Shown here in pieces: positions 1 through 8,404 of a stretch of 64,000 bases of DNA (its first letter is position 1; each line of letters opens with the position of its first letter). This stretch comes from Gammaproteobacteria bacterium. Its GTDB lineage: Bacteria > Pseudomonadota > Gammaproteobacteria > Magnimaribacterales > Magnimaribacteraceae. The stretch lies in NCBI GenBank assembly GCA_004214065.1, contig SGZM01000001.1:52522-116521 (forward strand), written 5' to 3'. The notes under the pieces are model-generated. The model worked only from the letters and a program-made list of their open reading frames with translations, did no database searches and was not told the origin of the DNA. The position numbers were made by a program, and so were the translations under genes.

Positions 1-966
1 TGCAAAGTGGCACCTGCAATAGCAGCAGGTTGCACAATGGTTTTAAAACCAACTGAAATGGCTCCTTTTAACGCCATGATTTTTGCAGAAATACTTCATG
101 AAGCTGGTGTTCCAGCCGGAGTATTCAATCTAGTTAATGGAGACGGTCCTACTGTAGGTGAAGCGATGTCTTCACATCCAGGTATAGATATGATGTCGTT
201 TACCGGATCAACTAGAGCAGGAATTGCAGTTGCTAAAGGTGCAGCAGATACAGTCAAAAGAGTTGCGCAAGAGCTTGGTGGTAAATCTGCAAATATCATT
301 CTAGATGATGCTGATTTTGAATCTGCTATAACTGGAGGTGCTAAACACTGCTTCAATAATAGCGGCCAATCATGTAATGCACCCACTCGAATGTTAGTTC
401 CTGAAGCACGACATGACGAAGCTAAGGAAATTGCAAAGAGAGCAGCAGAAGCTACAAAAGTCGGAGATCCTTTTGCAGAAGACACTGGTATAGGTCCCGT
501 TGTAAGTGATGTTCAGTTCAATAAAATACAAGGTCTTATTGAAAAGGGTATTGAAGAAGGAGCAGAACTAGTTGCTGGTGGCCCAGGGAAACCTGAAGGA
601 TTGAATGCCGGGTACTATGTTAGACCTACAGTATTTGCCAATGTAAATAATGATATGACTATTGCAAGAGAAGAAATCTTTGGTCCTGTATTATCAATTC
701 TTCCTTATAAGACTGAAGATGAAGCAGTTGAAATTGCTAACGATACTGAATATGGACTATACGGCTATGTTTCTTCCGGTGATGTTGAGCATGCAAAACA
801 AGTAGCAAATAAAATAAGAGCTGGAAGCATTGCTATCAATGGAGCTGGTGCTGACTTCACAACCCCTTTTGGCGGTTATAAACAGTCAGGAAATGGAAGG
901 GAATGGGGTCCATTCGGATTTGAAGAATTCCTAGAAGTAAAAGCAGTTGTAGGTTTTACCAGTTAA
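1..966 (+). CDS. aldehyde dehydrogenase family protein (5' partial)
   Basis: NAD(P)-dependent aldehyde dehydrogenase oxidising an aldehyde to the acid. The reading frame is open from base 1 (Cys-Lys-Val-Ala-Pro), so the GTG at 7 is an internal valine and roughly the first third, with most of the NAD-binding part, lies outside the window. The visible part holds the family motifs in order, counted from that valine: FTGST at 65-69, the general-base Glu89 in ELGGKS, the catalytic Cys123 in GQSC, the EEIFGPV block, and the C-terminal PFGGYKQSG segment. These residues are intact, so the enzyme should be active. The substrate cannot be read from the sequence. A strong hairpin terminator follows the stop by about 15 bases. 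Confidence 0.93.
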   Translation, partial: CKVAPAIAAGCTMVLKPTEMAPFNAMIFAEILHEAGVPAGVFNLVNGDGPTVGEAMSSHPGIDMMSFTGSTRAGIAVAKGAADTVKRVAQELGGKSANIILDDADFESAITGGAKHCFNNSGQSCNAPTRMLVPEARHDEAKEIAKRAAEATKVGDPFAEDTGIGPVVSDVQFNKIQGLIEKGIEEGAELVAGGPGKPEGLNAGYYVRPTVFANVNNDMTIAREEIFGPVLSILPYKTEDEAVEIANDTEYGLYGYVSSGDVEHAKQVANKIRAGSIAINGAGADFTTPFGGYKQSGNGREWGPFGFEEFLEVKAVVGFTS

Positions 967-980
967 ACCGTTCAAAATAA

Positions 981-1008
981 AAAGGCCGCACTTAAGCGGC
1001 CTTTTTTT
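981..1008. terminator. bidirectional Rho-independent terminator
   Basis: The stem GGCCGC (984-989) pairs with GCGGCC (996-1001) around loop ACTTAA. It is flanked by AAA and a run of seven T on the plus strand, and by a T-rich tail on the minus strand. It sits between converging genes and can stop both. The T-run overlaps the TAA stop of the minus-strand dehydrogenase. Confidence 0.9.
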
Positions 1009-1963
1009 ATACTTGATTCAGTAACTTTTTTCCTTCTTGCAGGCGTTTGTAATTATCTATAAAAAGTTCTACCGCTCTTAATGGAGCCCTAGGACCCCAA
1101 GCAGAGTCATGAGGAGTTATAAAACAATTTTCTAGGGTCCATAGTGGAGAATTTAAGTCTAAAGGTTCTGGATCTGTTGTGTCCAGGGCAGCACATAATA
1201 TATCTTGTTCCAATAAAGCTTTTGCTAGACTTTCTTCATCTACCGACTCTCCTCTACCTACATTTATAAACATTGCTGACGATTTCATTGCATTAAATTG
1301 TGCTGCAGAAAATACTTTTTGAGTATCTGGACTAGAAGGTAGGCAATTAACAACGAAATCACACAAGGGAAGCATTTCATCTAATTCACTAGGCTTGAAA
1401 AGTTGGTCAAGGTTATCTGATAAGACAGGCGATCTCTTTGTAGCATAAACTGTCATGCGAAATGCCTTAGCTAGTCTAGCTACTTCTTGGCCTATTCCAC
1501 CAAAGCCAGTTATTCCTATTGTCATGTCTGTGAGTTCACCAACAGACATCATTTGCTTCCAATTCTTTTCTTTTTGAAGAGCAATATGCGCATCAATTGA
1601 CTTTATTGACCTTAATATCTGAGCAAATATATATGTAGCAATTGGAATTGCATGTAATCCTCCCCCATGTGAAAAGACTTCAGCACGGTCAATCAATGCT
1701 TGAGCTTGCGGGGTCTCAATTCCTGCCCACGAGCCCTGAACATATGAACATCCTTCAATTAGAGATAAATATTTTTCAAAGAAATCTTCTGATTTCAAAG
1801 CTTTGAACATAAGTTCATAGGAAACTAAAGCTGCATCAGGCTTACCTTCACCGCTTATTATATTTGCCTCTGAATCAATGAGAATAAATTCATCATTCTT
1901 AAAATTCTCACTGAGCAAGTCTTTAAATGCCTCATATGTAAACTCGCTTAAGCAAATCTTCAT
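1007..1963 (-). CDS. D-2-hydroxyacid dehydrogenase, NAD(P)-binding
   Basis: Member of the D-isomer-specific 2-hydroxyacid dehydrogenase superfamily (GhrA/SerA-like), interconverting a 2-oxoacid and a D-2-hydroxyacid in the cytoplasm. The Rossmann motif G-x-G-x-x-G is at residues 153-158. The catalytic triad is visible as Arg237 (NVGRGE), Glu266 (DPEPL) and His285 (TPHDSAW). At 318 residues it has the length of the short forms and no C-terminal regulatory ACT domain. It is the last gene of a minus-strand cassette, starting 3 bases after the nucleotidyltransferase ends, so it probably works on the same metabolite branch. The substrate is not deducible. Start is ATG. Confidence 0.88.
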   Translation of the reverse strand: MKICLSEFTYEAFKDLLSENFKNDEFILIDSEANIISGEGKPDAALVSYELMFKALKSEDFFEKYLSLIEGCSYVQGSWAGIETPQAQALIDRAEVFSHGGGLHAIPIATYIFAQILRSIKSIDAHIALQKEKNWKQMMSVGELTDMTIGITGFGGIGQEVARLAKAFRMTVYATKRSPVLSDNLDQLFKPSELDEMLPLCDFVVNCLPSSPDTQKVFSAAQFNAMKSSAMFINVGRGESVDEESLAKALLEQDILCAALDTTDPEPLDLNSPLWTLENCFITPHDSAWGPRAPLRAVELFIDNYKRLQEGKKLLNQV

Positions 1964-1966
1964 AAT

Positions 1967-2359
1967 CTATTTCAAGTCTCCTTCTTCTCGCATCTTTTTC
2001 CTTATTTTAGTGGCACTTATCTCGGTCACTGAGTTATCAAATACCTCTTCTTCAAAGACATATCCTACACCTCTTCCGTAGGTAATATTTACGACATTAG
2101 GAACCATCATGATTTCATAATGTACCCCTCTTTCGAAACCATCTTTTATTAATCCATCGGCAATATTCATACACACTTGATCCCAATCAAAGGGGTTATC
2201 GTCTTGTCCTTCACCACCTGATGCTCCATGAACATCCCTAACTTGAATGATAACTTGTCCAGTTTTTTGAATAGCCCTTTTAAAGAGCTCTTGATGTCCA
2301 TCATGCCAGGGTTGCCATCTACCTAACATTTGAACTGTGGGTTTTTTCCAATCAAACAT
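1967..2359 (-). CDS. small nucleotidyltransferase (cytidylyltransferase-like)
   Basis: Short protein (130 aa) of the HIGH-type nucleotidyltransferase superfamily, which joins a nucleotide to a phosphorylated small molecule with release of pyrophosphate. The nucleotide-binding motif appears as His19-Asp-Gly-His22 after GRWQPWHDGH. The second family motif, ISATKIRKKM, is near the C terminus, like the ISTTxIR motif of glycerol-3-phosphate cytidylyltransferases and NMN adenylyltransferases. Its start overlaps the end of the upstream kinase gene by 8 bases, indicating translational coupling, so a kinase product could be its substrate. Exact substrate and nucleotide are unknown. Confidence 0.8.
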   Translation of the reverse strand: MFDWKKPTVQMLGRWQPWHDGHQELFKRAIQKTGQVIIQVRDVHGASGGEGQDDNPFDWDQVCMNIADGLIKDGFERGVHYEIMMVPNVVNITYGRGVGYVFEEEVFDNSVTEISATKIRKKMREEGDLK

Positions 2360-2762
2360 TTTCTTTTATCCTTTTTGCCACATCAATATGGTTGTGATCA
2401 TTCCACTCTGTAATATGAAAATCTACTTTTTCAGGAGGTTCAAATAAAGCATTTGTATCTTCAAAGCGACCTTCTTCAATCGTATCAAGCCAAATAGTAA
2501 TGTCGGCATCAAAAATTTCTCGGGTCTCTTTTGTAGGACATACAAAGTCGCATATAACAGTCCTGTTATGTAAGGATTCAAAATCTGCAATGGATTTCAT
2601 TCTCAAGCTTTGTCTAAGTCTACCTTCTTCACTAAAGTCCCAGTCTCCAGCCATAGTTCTCACTTTATCGGCATTAAACCAAGCCGATTCCAACAAGGGC
2701 TGTAGTCTTTCTGATAAGTAAGTTTTGCCACTACCTGGTAAGCCCATAACTAAAATTTTCAT
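2352..2762 (-). CDS. P-loop kinase, adenylylsulfate-kinase-like
   Basis: Small P-loop kinase of 136 aa. Walker A is GLPGSGKT at residues 7-14. The following blocks (FNADKVR, then DFSEEGRLRQSLR) resemble the substrate-binding and DFS/R-x-x-N-x-R region of APS kinases (CysC). It is much shorter than CysC (about 200 aa) and its C-terminal lid is abbreviated, so it may act on another small molecule. It overlaps the nucleotidyltransferase gene and lies 14 bases downstream of a sulfotransferase gene. If it is a true APS kinase it would supply PAPS to that enzyme; this is inference from neighbours. Confidence 0.78.
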   Translation of the reverse strand: MKILVMGLPGSGKTYLSERLQPLLESAWFNADKVRTMAGDWDFSEEGRLRQSLRMKSIADFESLHNRTVICDFVCPTKETREIFDADITIWLDTIEEGRFEDTNALFEPPEKVDFHITEWNDHNHIDVAKRIKENV

Positions 2763-2776
2763 ATTTAAGAAGGTTA

Positions 2777-3871
2777 TTAAGAAAAATTGAGCTTATTATG
2801 AACATCCTGTAGATCAAGTCCATAATCTTCTAAAGAATAATCATGCTTTGCTTTTGCTTCTTTTGATCCCTCTTCAACGTAATTATTCATTTTTTCTAAA
2901 GTTATTTCGTTTAGTGGGAATTGAAATTTTGTATAAATATCTTGAATTAAATTAATGGGATCGTTTACTAAATCTGTATATTGAATTTGCATATAACTCT
3001 CAGATGGAATTTTTTGTTTTTGGGCTTCATTTTTAGAGTTAGAGCTAGACCAAAATTCTAAAGATCTCGTACCTAGATCTTTTAAATCAACAGAATCAGT
3101 AAAACCTTTTCTTACTTGAGAAGTTAGACTGCATATAGAAGGTAAGGTTTCTGCAGGATCACGACAAATATGAATAAAACAGGCATCCGGATAAAAACTT
3201 AATATTTCCTCTAAATTTCCAAGATGACTAGGGTCTTTAAGTAACCATCTCTCAGGTTTATGTGTCTCTTCAAGCACCCTAAGAAACTTATGGTGCCATT
3301 TATAACTTACTCTAGAGTCAGACTTAGAAAGGTAGTCTAAATAGCTTGGAGTATTGGCCATATAGAAATAAAGAATACTTTGCAAAGCAAATACTTTTAT
3401 AAGTAAACATTCTTCAGGACTCTTTGATCTAATTCTATGAAGGTCATCTAATTTTGGAATAAATCTTTCTTTAAAAAATAAAATTGCATCGGATCGGATC
3501 ACACGGCTTAATTCAGAAATAGAGTCTTTTTTAACTAAAGGGAGTGGTTTCATCATTTCCCAGAACAAAGGACTGCGATTAGACTCATCTTTACTCAATA
3601 AATTAAATAAGAATGTGGTTCCAGATCTAGGCAAGCCAATAACTATTATTGGTTTAGAGACTTTCTGTGAGTCCAGTGTTTTGTAAGTTTTTTGTATTAA
3701 AGAGCGGTTATTTAAATGTTGCCTAATCTGATATTGTGCAGCCAATTCACCAAAATAAGTTAGGTTTCCTTCTTTATTGATCGATTCAATAAGGACATCA
3801 AGAGCCTCCTCGCAGTCCGTGTCTACAATTTCTTGCTCTACTCCTAGAACAATATTAGATTTCTCTAGCAT
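2777..3871 (-). CDS. sulfotransferase family protein
   Basis: Predicted PAPS-dependent sulfotransferase of 364 aa. The 5'-phosphosulfate loop GLPRSGTTF is at residues 79-87. The 3'-phosphate-binding region IHICRDPAETLPSICS provides the conserved Arg and Ser. It resembles the Sulfotransfer_3/tetratricopeptide-associated type common in marine bacteria. No signal peptide or membrane segment is evident, so it is probably cytoplasmic, modifying a lipid or glycan precursor. It lies between the secreted Cys-rich protein (9 bases upstream) and the kinase gene (14 bases downstream) in one apparent operon. The acceptor is unknown. Confidence 0.85.
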   Translation of the reverse strand: MLEKSNIVLGVEQEIVDTDCEEALDVLIESINKEGNLTYFGELAAQYQIRQHLNNRSLIQKTYKTLDSQKVSKPIIVIGLPRSGTTFLFNLLSKDESNRSPLFWEMMKPLPLVKKDSISELSRVIRSDAILFFKERFIPKLDDLHRIRSKSPEECLLIKVFALQSILYFYMANTPSYLDYLSKSDSRVSYKWHHKFLRVLEETHKPERWLLKDPSHLGNLEEILSFYPDACFIHICRDPAETLPSICSLTSQVRKGFTDSVDLKDLGTRSLEFWSSSNSKNEAQKQKIPSESYMQIQYTDLVNDPINLIQDIYTKFQFPLNEITLEKMNNYVEEGSKEAKAKHDYSLEDYGLDLQDVHNKLNFS

Positions 3872-3880
3872 CTAATGTTT

Positions 3881-4432
3881 CTAGTTTCTCCAAATTCCCT
3901 GATTTACTGACATAGTCTTATCTACATCTTCGTATTCACCTGTATAAGCTACATGTTCTCCTTGAAGAGAGGTTATTTTTGTTAATTTTCCTTCAACTTT
4001 GAGTGGTTCAAAATTAGTTTTAGCTGTAAAACTTTGAAGGTATTTATAAGATTCTCTTTTATTCATAACCCCTTTAGATGAAATTACATTGATATCTTTA
4101 ATTTTTCCCTTAGTGTTTATTGAATAAGTAAAATTAATTCTTGTTTTTCCAGATTGGACATTATCAGGCTTCTTGAAAAACTTTGATACATAACTAGGTG
4201 TGCAGTATAAAATTTTACATACTGTCTCATCACCTTTCTTGTCCTTAGGCCATGCCTTCAACTTACAAGAGTCAGACGTGCATTTTAAGCAAGTATTAAT
4301 TGTTTGATTTCTAACCTGGCTTAATTTACTTACTGTCTCACTATTCAATTCTTGGTTTATAGAACAAATAGGTGCTGAGAATAATGACAAACCAAAGAAA
4401 GAAAAAGCAAAGATAAAGAAATATTTCTTCAT
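3881..4432 (-). CDS. secreted Cys-rich protein with TonB-C-like region
   Basis: Protein of 183 aa not recognised by name. Residues 1-21 form a Sec signal peptide (MKKYFFIFAFSFFGLSLFSA) with likely cleavage near residue 20. The mature N-terminal half has six or more cysteines, including CLKCTSDSC and CKILYC, consistent with disulfides in the periplasm. The C-terminal half contains INFTYSINTKGKIKDINVISSKG-like spacing typical of the TonB C-terminal fold, but there is no proline-rich spanner or N-terminal anchor. It is the first gene of the cassette running down to 1007, with 68 bases separating it from the upstream kinase gene. The function is unknown; an envelope protein is likely. Confidence 0.7.
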   Translation of the reverse strand: MKKYFFIFAFSFFGLSLFSAPICSINQELNSETVSKLSQVRNQTINTCLKCTSDSCKLKAWPKDKKGDETVCKILYCTPSYVSKFFKKPDNVQSGKTRINFTYSINTKGKIKDINVISSKGVMNKRESYKYLQSFTAKTNFEPLKVEGKLTKITSLQGEHVAYTGEYEDVDKTMSVNQGIWRN

Positions 4433-4500
4433 AAGAAAGTCCCCATTTTTTTATTAGAATACCATTTCCTTCTACTAATAAACAATGAGCGAAATTAAAC

Positions 4501-5391
4501 TTAAACGTAGTTTTTTATTTTATTGAATTCCTCTTCTATGGTTGAAGTTGCTTCTTTTATCATTTTTTTCTTTCTTTTATTAGGAAGTTTCCATTCATCA
4601 ATAAAATGAAGTGTAGATGAGGCAACAAAAATTAACCAAAGAGAAAGTCGATATTCATCTATATCCAGAAAATTACTATAAGTATATTTAAAAATATCTA
4701 CACCCTCTATTCCGGCTTCGTATCTTACCTCTAGGCATGCAACAGCGAGATCAGATAAAGGATCTCCTATAGCAGCATATTCCCAATCTAAGACTCCAAC
4801 AATTAAAGAATCTTTCCACAGTAAGTTTCCTAACCAGAAATCGCCATGAAGAAAGACCTTCTCTCCTTCGAATTTTTCTTTATTTAAACCCTTTATGAAA
4901 GAATTCAGTTCATCCCATCGGGATTCCTTAGGTAAATAAGAGATTAATTCATCTAATGGATCAATCCTTACAGGTAATTCTGGAAGATAGGTAATGTCGG
5001 TCTGATGTATATAAATAAGCTGTTTAGCCATAATTTCTAAAAAAGAGAATTCCCCTTCTTTGGGTTCGAAGATCTGCCCTTCAAGGAAAGACATGACCAT
5101 AAATGGCTTATCTAAAATTTCGCAACTATTATCAAAATAAAAAGCCTCTGCAGTGGGTACTTGTTTATTTGAGATTGATTTTAATAGGTAAAATTGAGTC
5201 TCAACAGTATTCTCAGACATAGGTAGTCCTTCCGTTCTAACTACAAATTTTTTTATTTTTGTTCCTTCTCTTACCTTTAAAAGAACAACATCACAAGACA
5301 CTCCCCCTTCAAGTCTGCTGAAATCAATTAGAGCTCCTTCAGGGGATAAAATTTCTGTGATCTTTAGAAATCTTTCCTTATCTGTTTTCAT
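4501..5391 (-). CDS. APH-like phosphotransferase family protein
   Basis: Aminoglycoside-phosphotransferase/choline-kinase fold protein of about 296 aa, close in motif style to the kinase domain fused to acyl-CoA dehydrogenases in ACAD10/11. The Brenner motif HGDFWLGNLL carries the catalytic Asp and the Mg-binding Asn. It is followed by GVLDWEYAAIGDPLSDLA, with the DxD-type Asp and the conserved DP-LDLA block. The N-lobe has the VVLLKV lysine strand. The ATG at 5391 was chosen over an in-frame TTG three codons upstream; neither has a clear ribosome site. The substrate is likely a hydroxylated small molecule or hydroxyacyl compound and is not an antibiotic as far as can be seen. Confidence 0.85.
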   Translation of the reverse strand: MKTDKERFLKITEILSPEGALIDFSRLEGGVSCDVVLLKVREGTKIKKFVVRTEGLPMSENTVETQFYLLKSISNKQVPTAEAFYFDNSCEILDKPFMVMSFLEGQIFEPKEGEFSFLEIMAKQLIYIHQTDITYLPELPVRIDPLDELISYLPKESRWDELNSFIKGLNKEKFEGEKVFLHGDFWLGNLLWKDSLIVGVLDWEYAAIGDPLSDLAVACLEVRYEAGIEGVDIFKYTYSNFLDIDEYRLSLWLIFVASSTLHFIDEWKLPNKRKKKMIKEATSTIEEEFNKIKNYV

Positions 5392-5469
5392 TCCAAACAA
5401 TTATGCACAAACTTTATGACCGAAGGGTATAAAAAGTATATGAATTACGATGTGAGCTTTAAGTTGATT

Positions 5470-5760
5470 CTAATACTTATTTATATCTTCAGATTTATCT
5501 TTCAACCTCATAAATCTATTTAGAATTAAAGACAATCCCAAAGCTAGAATAGCCCAAATCGTTGCCGTCCAAGCCCAATCGGAGAGAAGAATTGGTAAGT
5601 TTTCAGACTCTTGAAGTTTCAATATCAAACCAATTAAAATACCAGATACACCCATTGGTAAAAAGAATACTAGATTGCCACTGGATAACTCGAGGATACA
5701 AAGCACGATGCCAATAATTAGCCAGGCATTACCATTAAAGAGAATGAATTCAATTAGCAT
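5470..5760 (-). CDS. short NfeD-like membrane protein
   Basis: Protein of 96 aa with hydrophobic segments at about residues 10-28, 30-48 and 62-82, matching the membrane part of the NfeD family, which partners SPFH proteins. The usual C-terminal OB-fold domain of NfeD proteins (typical length about 150 aa) is absent; the protein ends about 15 residues after the last membrane helix. Its start overlaps the end of the SPFH gene by 11 bases, the classic QmcA-YbbK/NfeD arrangement, which supports the assignment. It probably assists membrane microdomain or protein quality-control functions. Confidence 0.75.
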   Translation of the reverse strand: MLIEFILFNGNAWLIIGIVLCILELSSGNLVFFLPMGVSGILIGLILKLQESENLPILLSDWAWTATIWAILALGLSLILNRFMRLKDKSEDINKY

Positions 5761-6661
5761 CTTTCTTGATATTATCCATTAACACCTCCAGGGTCCCAAG
5801 TGCTTTGGTTACATCAGAAGGTACGATAAGAGTTTTTGTTTGATTTGACGAAGCAAGTTGAGTAATTCCATCCACTTGTCTCTTCATAATTTCGAAATCA
5901 ATCGCTGATTGACCATCTTCATTTATCGCGCTCGATACCAATCTAGTCTGTTCAGCATCTGCTTCCGCTTTAATTTTTACAGCATAAGCTTCTGCGTCAG
6001 CAGTTACCTTGACTGCTTCGGCCTGCTTTTCAGCCTGATATAATTCTGCTTCGGCATTTAACTCTACACTCTTTTTATCGCCTTCCGCTATAGCAATTGC
6101 AGCCCTTCTTTCACGTTCAGCATTTAACTGTTGTCTTTGTGAGTCTTTAGTTTGCTCATCAATCAGAACATCCAATATTTCAGTTCTGGTAACTTCAACA
6201 CCCCAAACTTCAGCTGCTTGAGTTAAACGTTCAGCTATCTCTTGGTTCATAGACTCTCTACTCGACTGAAGGTCATCGAGCTCTAATTTACCTGCGGCAG
6301 ATCTAATAACAGAAATAGCGGTATTCTGAATAGCAGCATTAACATCTCTTATTCTGTAAACAGACTTAGCTGCATCGAGCACTCTAAAGAAAACCGTTGA
6401 TTCTAAGCCAACCTCAACATTATCTTCTGTAATTACAGATATTTTAAAAGCTGGCAATTGCCTTTCAAGAATATCTACCTTAAAGGCAACCCTATCAACA
6501 AAAGGAACAATTAAAGATAATCCAGATTCCAAAGATTTTGTAAATTTTCCAAACCTTTCTATAACAAACACTTTGGATTGAGGAACGATTTTTATTCCTA
6601 GATAAACTATATATAGAATAAGTAAAACTAAGAAGACTAGTACTGAATTTGTAATCATCAT
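5750..6661 (-). CDS. qmcA: SPFH/Band 7 membrane protein (stomatin-like)
   Basis: Stomatin/prohibitin-type protein of 303 aa. An N-terminal membrane anchor (residues 5-25) is followed by the Band 7 domain (IVPQSKVFVIERFGKFTKSLESGL onward). A long Ala/Glu/Lys-rich coiled coil at about 165-245 and a C-terminal oligomerisation segment complete the architecture, which matches E. coli QmcA (305 aa). It is expected at the inner membrane as large oligomers that organise proteolysis or lipid domains. It is the first gene of a two-gene unit with the NfeD-like gene. ATG-ATG at the start leaves the exact initiation codon open by one residue. A TATAAT box lies about 40 bases upstream. Confidence 0.88.
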   Translation of the reverse strand: MMITNSVLVFLVLLILYIVYLGIKIVPQSKVFVIERFGKFTKSLESGLSLIVPFVDRVAFKVDILERQLPAFKISVITEDNVEVGLESTVFFRVLDAAKSVYRIRDVNAAIQNTAISVIRSAAGKLELDDLQSSRESMNQEIAERLTQAAEVWGVEVTRTEILDVLIDEQTKDSQRQQLNAERERRAAIAIAEGDKKSVELNAEAELYQAEKQAEAVKVTADAEAYAVKIKAEADAEQTRLVSSAINEDGQSAIDFEIMKRQVDGITQLASSNQTKTLIVPSDVTKALGTLEVLMDNIKKDAN

Positions 6662-6700
6662 CTAATAGTATATTAATAATGCGTCTTAGCAACGACCAAT

Positions 6701-6706
6701 ATTATA
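6701..6706 (-). promoter_or_regulatory. probable -10 box for the SPFH-nfeD unit
   Basis: On the minus strand this reads TATAAT, predicting a start of transcription near 6694, about 33 bases before the ATG at 6661. No convincing -35 element is visible at the right spacing, so the call rests on the perfect -10 and its position. Confidence 0.35.
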
Positions 6707-6732
6707 CTGTCATAAACAATCTATAAGCTCCT

Positions 6733-7560
6733 CTATAATTTTAAATTATCTATCAATCTGACTTTATTTAGAGTAGCTGCACACAGGAGAATGATATTAT
6801 TTGGATCTGAGGACTCTTTTAATGTATAACGATCTCTTGCCTCTAGATACTCAACATTAAAATCATTCTTTTCTAAAGATTCTTTAGCTTGCTGAATCAC
6901 AGAATCTATTCCATTAAAATCCAGTAACAATTGCTTTAAATTAATCAAGGTTTTATGAATTAAAGCAGCCTTCTTTTTTTCTTCTCCACTTAAATAACTA
7001 TTTCTGCTGCTTTTTGCTAACCCAGACAATTCTCTTTCCGTAGCTACTCCTTCAACAGCAATTTTCAATTTTTTCCTTTCTACAAACTCCTTTATTATCA
7101 TAAGTTGCTGATAATCCTTTTCTCCAAAGAAAGTTATCTTTGGTTGAAATAACTCAAATAACCTATTAACAATAGTTACAACACCATCAAAATGATTGTG
7201 CCTTGTCTTTCCACACATGATAGAACTAAGAAAAGGGTCTGCTTTCTGTTGTTTAATCCCAAAAGTCATATCGTCAACCTTTGGAGCAAATACAAGAGAG
7301 CAGTTAGTCTTTTCTAACTTTGAAAGATCTTCACTCAAGGTTCTAGGATAAGAGCTAAAATCCTCTTCAGGACCAAACTGCAGAGGATTCACAAAAATTG
7401 AAACGCAAACAAAATTAGAAACACTACCAGCCTGTTCAACAAGCTTGAGATGACCTTCGTGTAGGTTACCCATAGTCGGAACTAATGTTAATTTAGTTGA
7501 CTTGAAAGGTTTCTCATTTAAAAAATTTGTAAGGTCTTTTTGATCAGAAATTAAAATCAT
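6733..7560 (-). CDS. panC: pantoate--beta-alanine ligase
   Basis: Catalyses ATP-dependent condensation of pantoate with beta-alanine, the last step of pantothenate synthesis, in the cytoplasm. The HIGH-like motif is PTMGNLHEGH with His34 and His37. The GEKDYQQL and SSRNSYLS blocks (pantoate and ATP binding) are present. Length (275 aa) is normal. The ATG overlaps the TAA of panB by one base (TAATG), so the two are translationally coupled. The beta-alanine source panD is not in the window. Confidence 0.96.
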   Translation of the reverse strand: MILISDQKDLTNFLNEKPFKSTKLTLVPTMGNLHEGHLKLVEQAGSVSNFVCVSIFVNPLQFGPEEDFSSYPRTLSEDLSKLEKTNCSLVFAPKVDDMTFGIKQQKADPFLSSIMCGKTRHNHFDGVVTIVNRLFELFQPKITFFGEKDYQQLMIIKEFVERKKLKIAVEGVATERELSGLAKSSRNSYLSGEEKKKAALIHKTLINLKQLLLDFNGIDSVIQQAKESLEKNDFNVEYLEARDRYTLKESSDPNNIILLCAATLNKVRLIDNLKL

Positions 7561-8375
7561 TACTCAAAGCTATGCTCAGCACCTGGAAATGTTTTTTCTT
7601 TAACAGCTTTTACATATCCATCTATGGCGCTTTCTATAGAGTTATTTTCTAAAAGGAAATTTTTAACGAACTTAGGAGCTTTTTCCATTTGAGTTATTCC
7701 AATCAAATCATAAATTACCATTATTTGACCATCTACATCAGGACCGGCTCCAATTCCTATCACAGGTATTTCTACAGATTCACAGATAGTTTTTGCCAAT
7801 TCTCTTGGGACACATTCAAGTAAAAGGATACTAGCTCCTGAATTTTCTAGTAACTTTGCCTCTTGAATTAATTCCTCTGCTTTATTAGGGTCTCTGCCTT
7901 GCACTATGTAACCGCCTATTCTATTGACAGATTGGGGAGTTAAACCCATATGCGCACAAACAGGAATACCCCTTTCCGCTAGAAGTTCTGTTGATTTGCC
8001 TATCCATGCAGTACCTTCTAACTTTACACAATTTGCACCGGCTCGCATAAGTGAGGCAGCATTTTCAAGTGTTTGCTCTTCCGAGGCATAACTCATAAAT
8101 GGCATATCTGCCATAATTAATGAGCCTCTATTGGTGCGTTTTACATTTGCTAAATGATAAATAATATCTTCCATAGTTACAGGTAAGGTACTATCGTGAC
8201 CTTGCAAAATCATTCCTAAAGAATCTCCAACTAAAATTACCTCTACTCCATTTAAACTCTCAATGGCTGAAAAAGTTGCATCATAAGCGGTAAGGCAAAC
8301 AATTTTTTCACCTCTAGTCTTCATGTCATTAAGATGCGAAATTGTTATTGGGTTGGACTGTGATTGAATACTCAT
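7560..8375 (-). CDS. panB: 3-methyl-2-oxobutanoate hydroxymethyltransferase
   Basis: Transfers a hydroxymethyl group from methylene-tetrahydrofolate to 2-oxoisovalerate, giving ketopantoate, the first committed step to pantothenate and CoA. The metal-binding motif VGDSLGM (Asp51), the TVTMEDIIYH-like block, the LEGTAWIG segment and the LLLECVPREL catalytic-Glu block are all visible in a 271-aa TIM barrel of normal length. A strong GGAGG ribosome site lies four bases before the ATG. The gene begins 29 bases after tRNA-Ser on the same strand with no terminator between them, so it may share the tRNA promoter. panC follows directly. Confidence 0.96.
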   Translation of the reverse strand: MSIQSQSNPITISHLNDMKTRGEKIVCLTAYDATFSAIESLNGVEVILVGDSLGMILQGHDSTLPVTMEDIIYHLANVKRTNRGSLIMADMPFMSYASEEQTLENAASLMRAGANCVKLEGTAWIGKSTELLAERGIPVCAHMGLTPQSVNRIGGYIVQGRDPNKAEELIQEAKLLENSGASILLLECVPRELAKTICESVEIPVIGIGAGPDVDGQIMVIYDLIGITQMEKAPKFVKNFLLENNSIESAIDGYVKAVKEKTFPGAEHSFE

Positions 8376-8379
8376 AAAA

Positions 8380-8384
8380 CCTCC
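8380..8384 (-). promoter_or_regulatory. strong Shine-Dalgarno site of panB
   Basis: GGAGG on the minus strand, four bases before the panB ATG. It stands out because most genes in this window have weak or no recognisable ribosome sites. Confidence 0.6.
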
Positions 8385-8404
8385 ATGTATTGAGTAGTTA
8401 CGTC

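Noticed and set aside
96..485. 129-codon open frame on the minus strand inside the aldehyde dehydrogenase gene
   Set aside because: Antisense shadow of a strongly conserved coding frame; no protein-family motif and no start signal.
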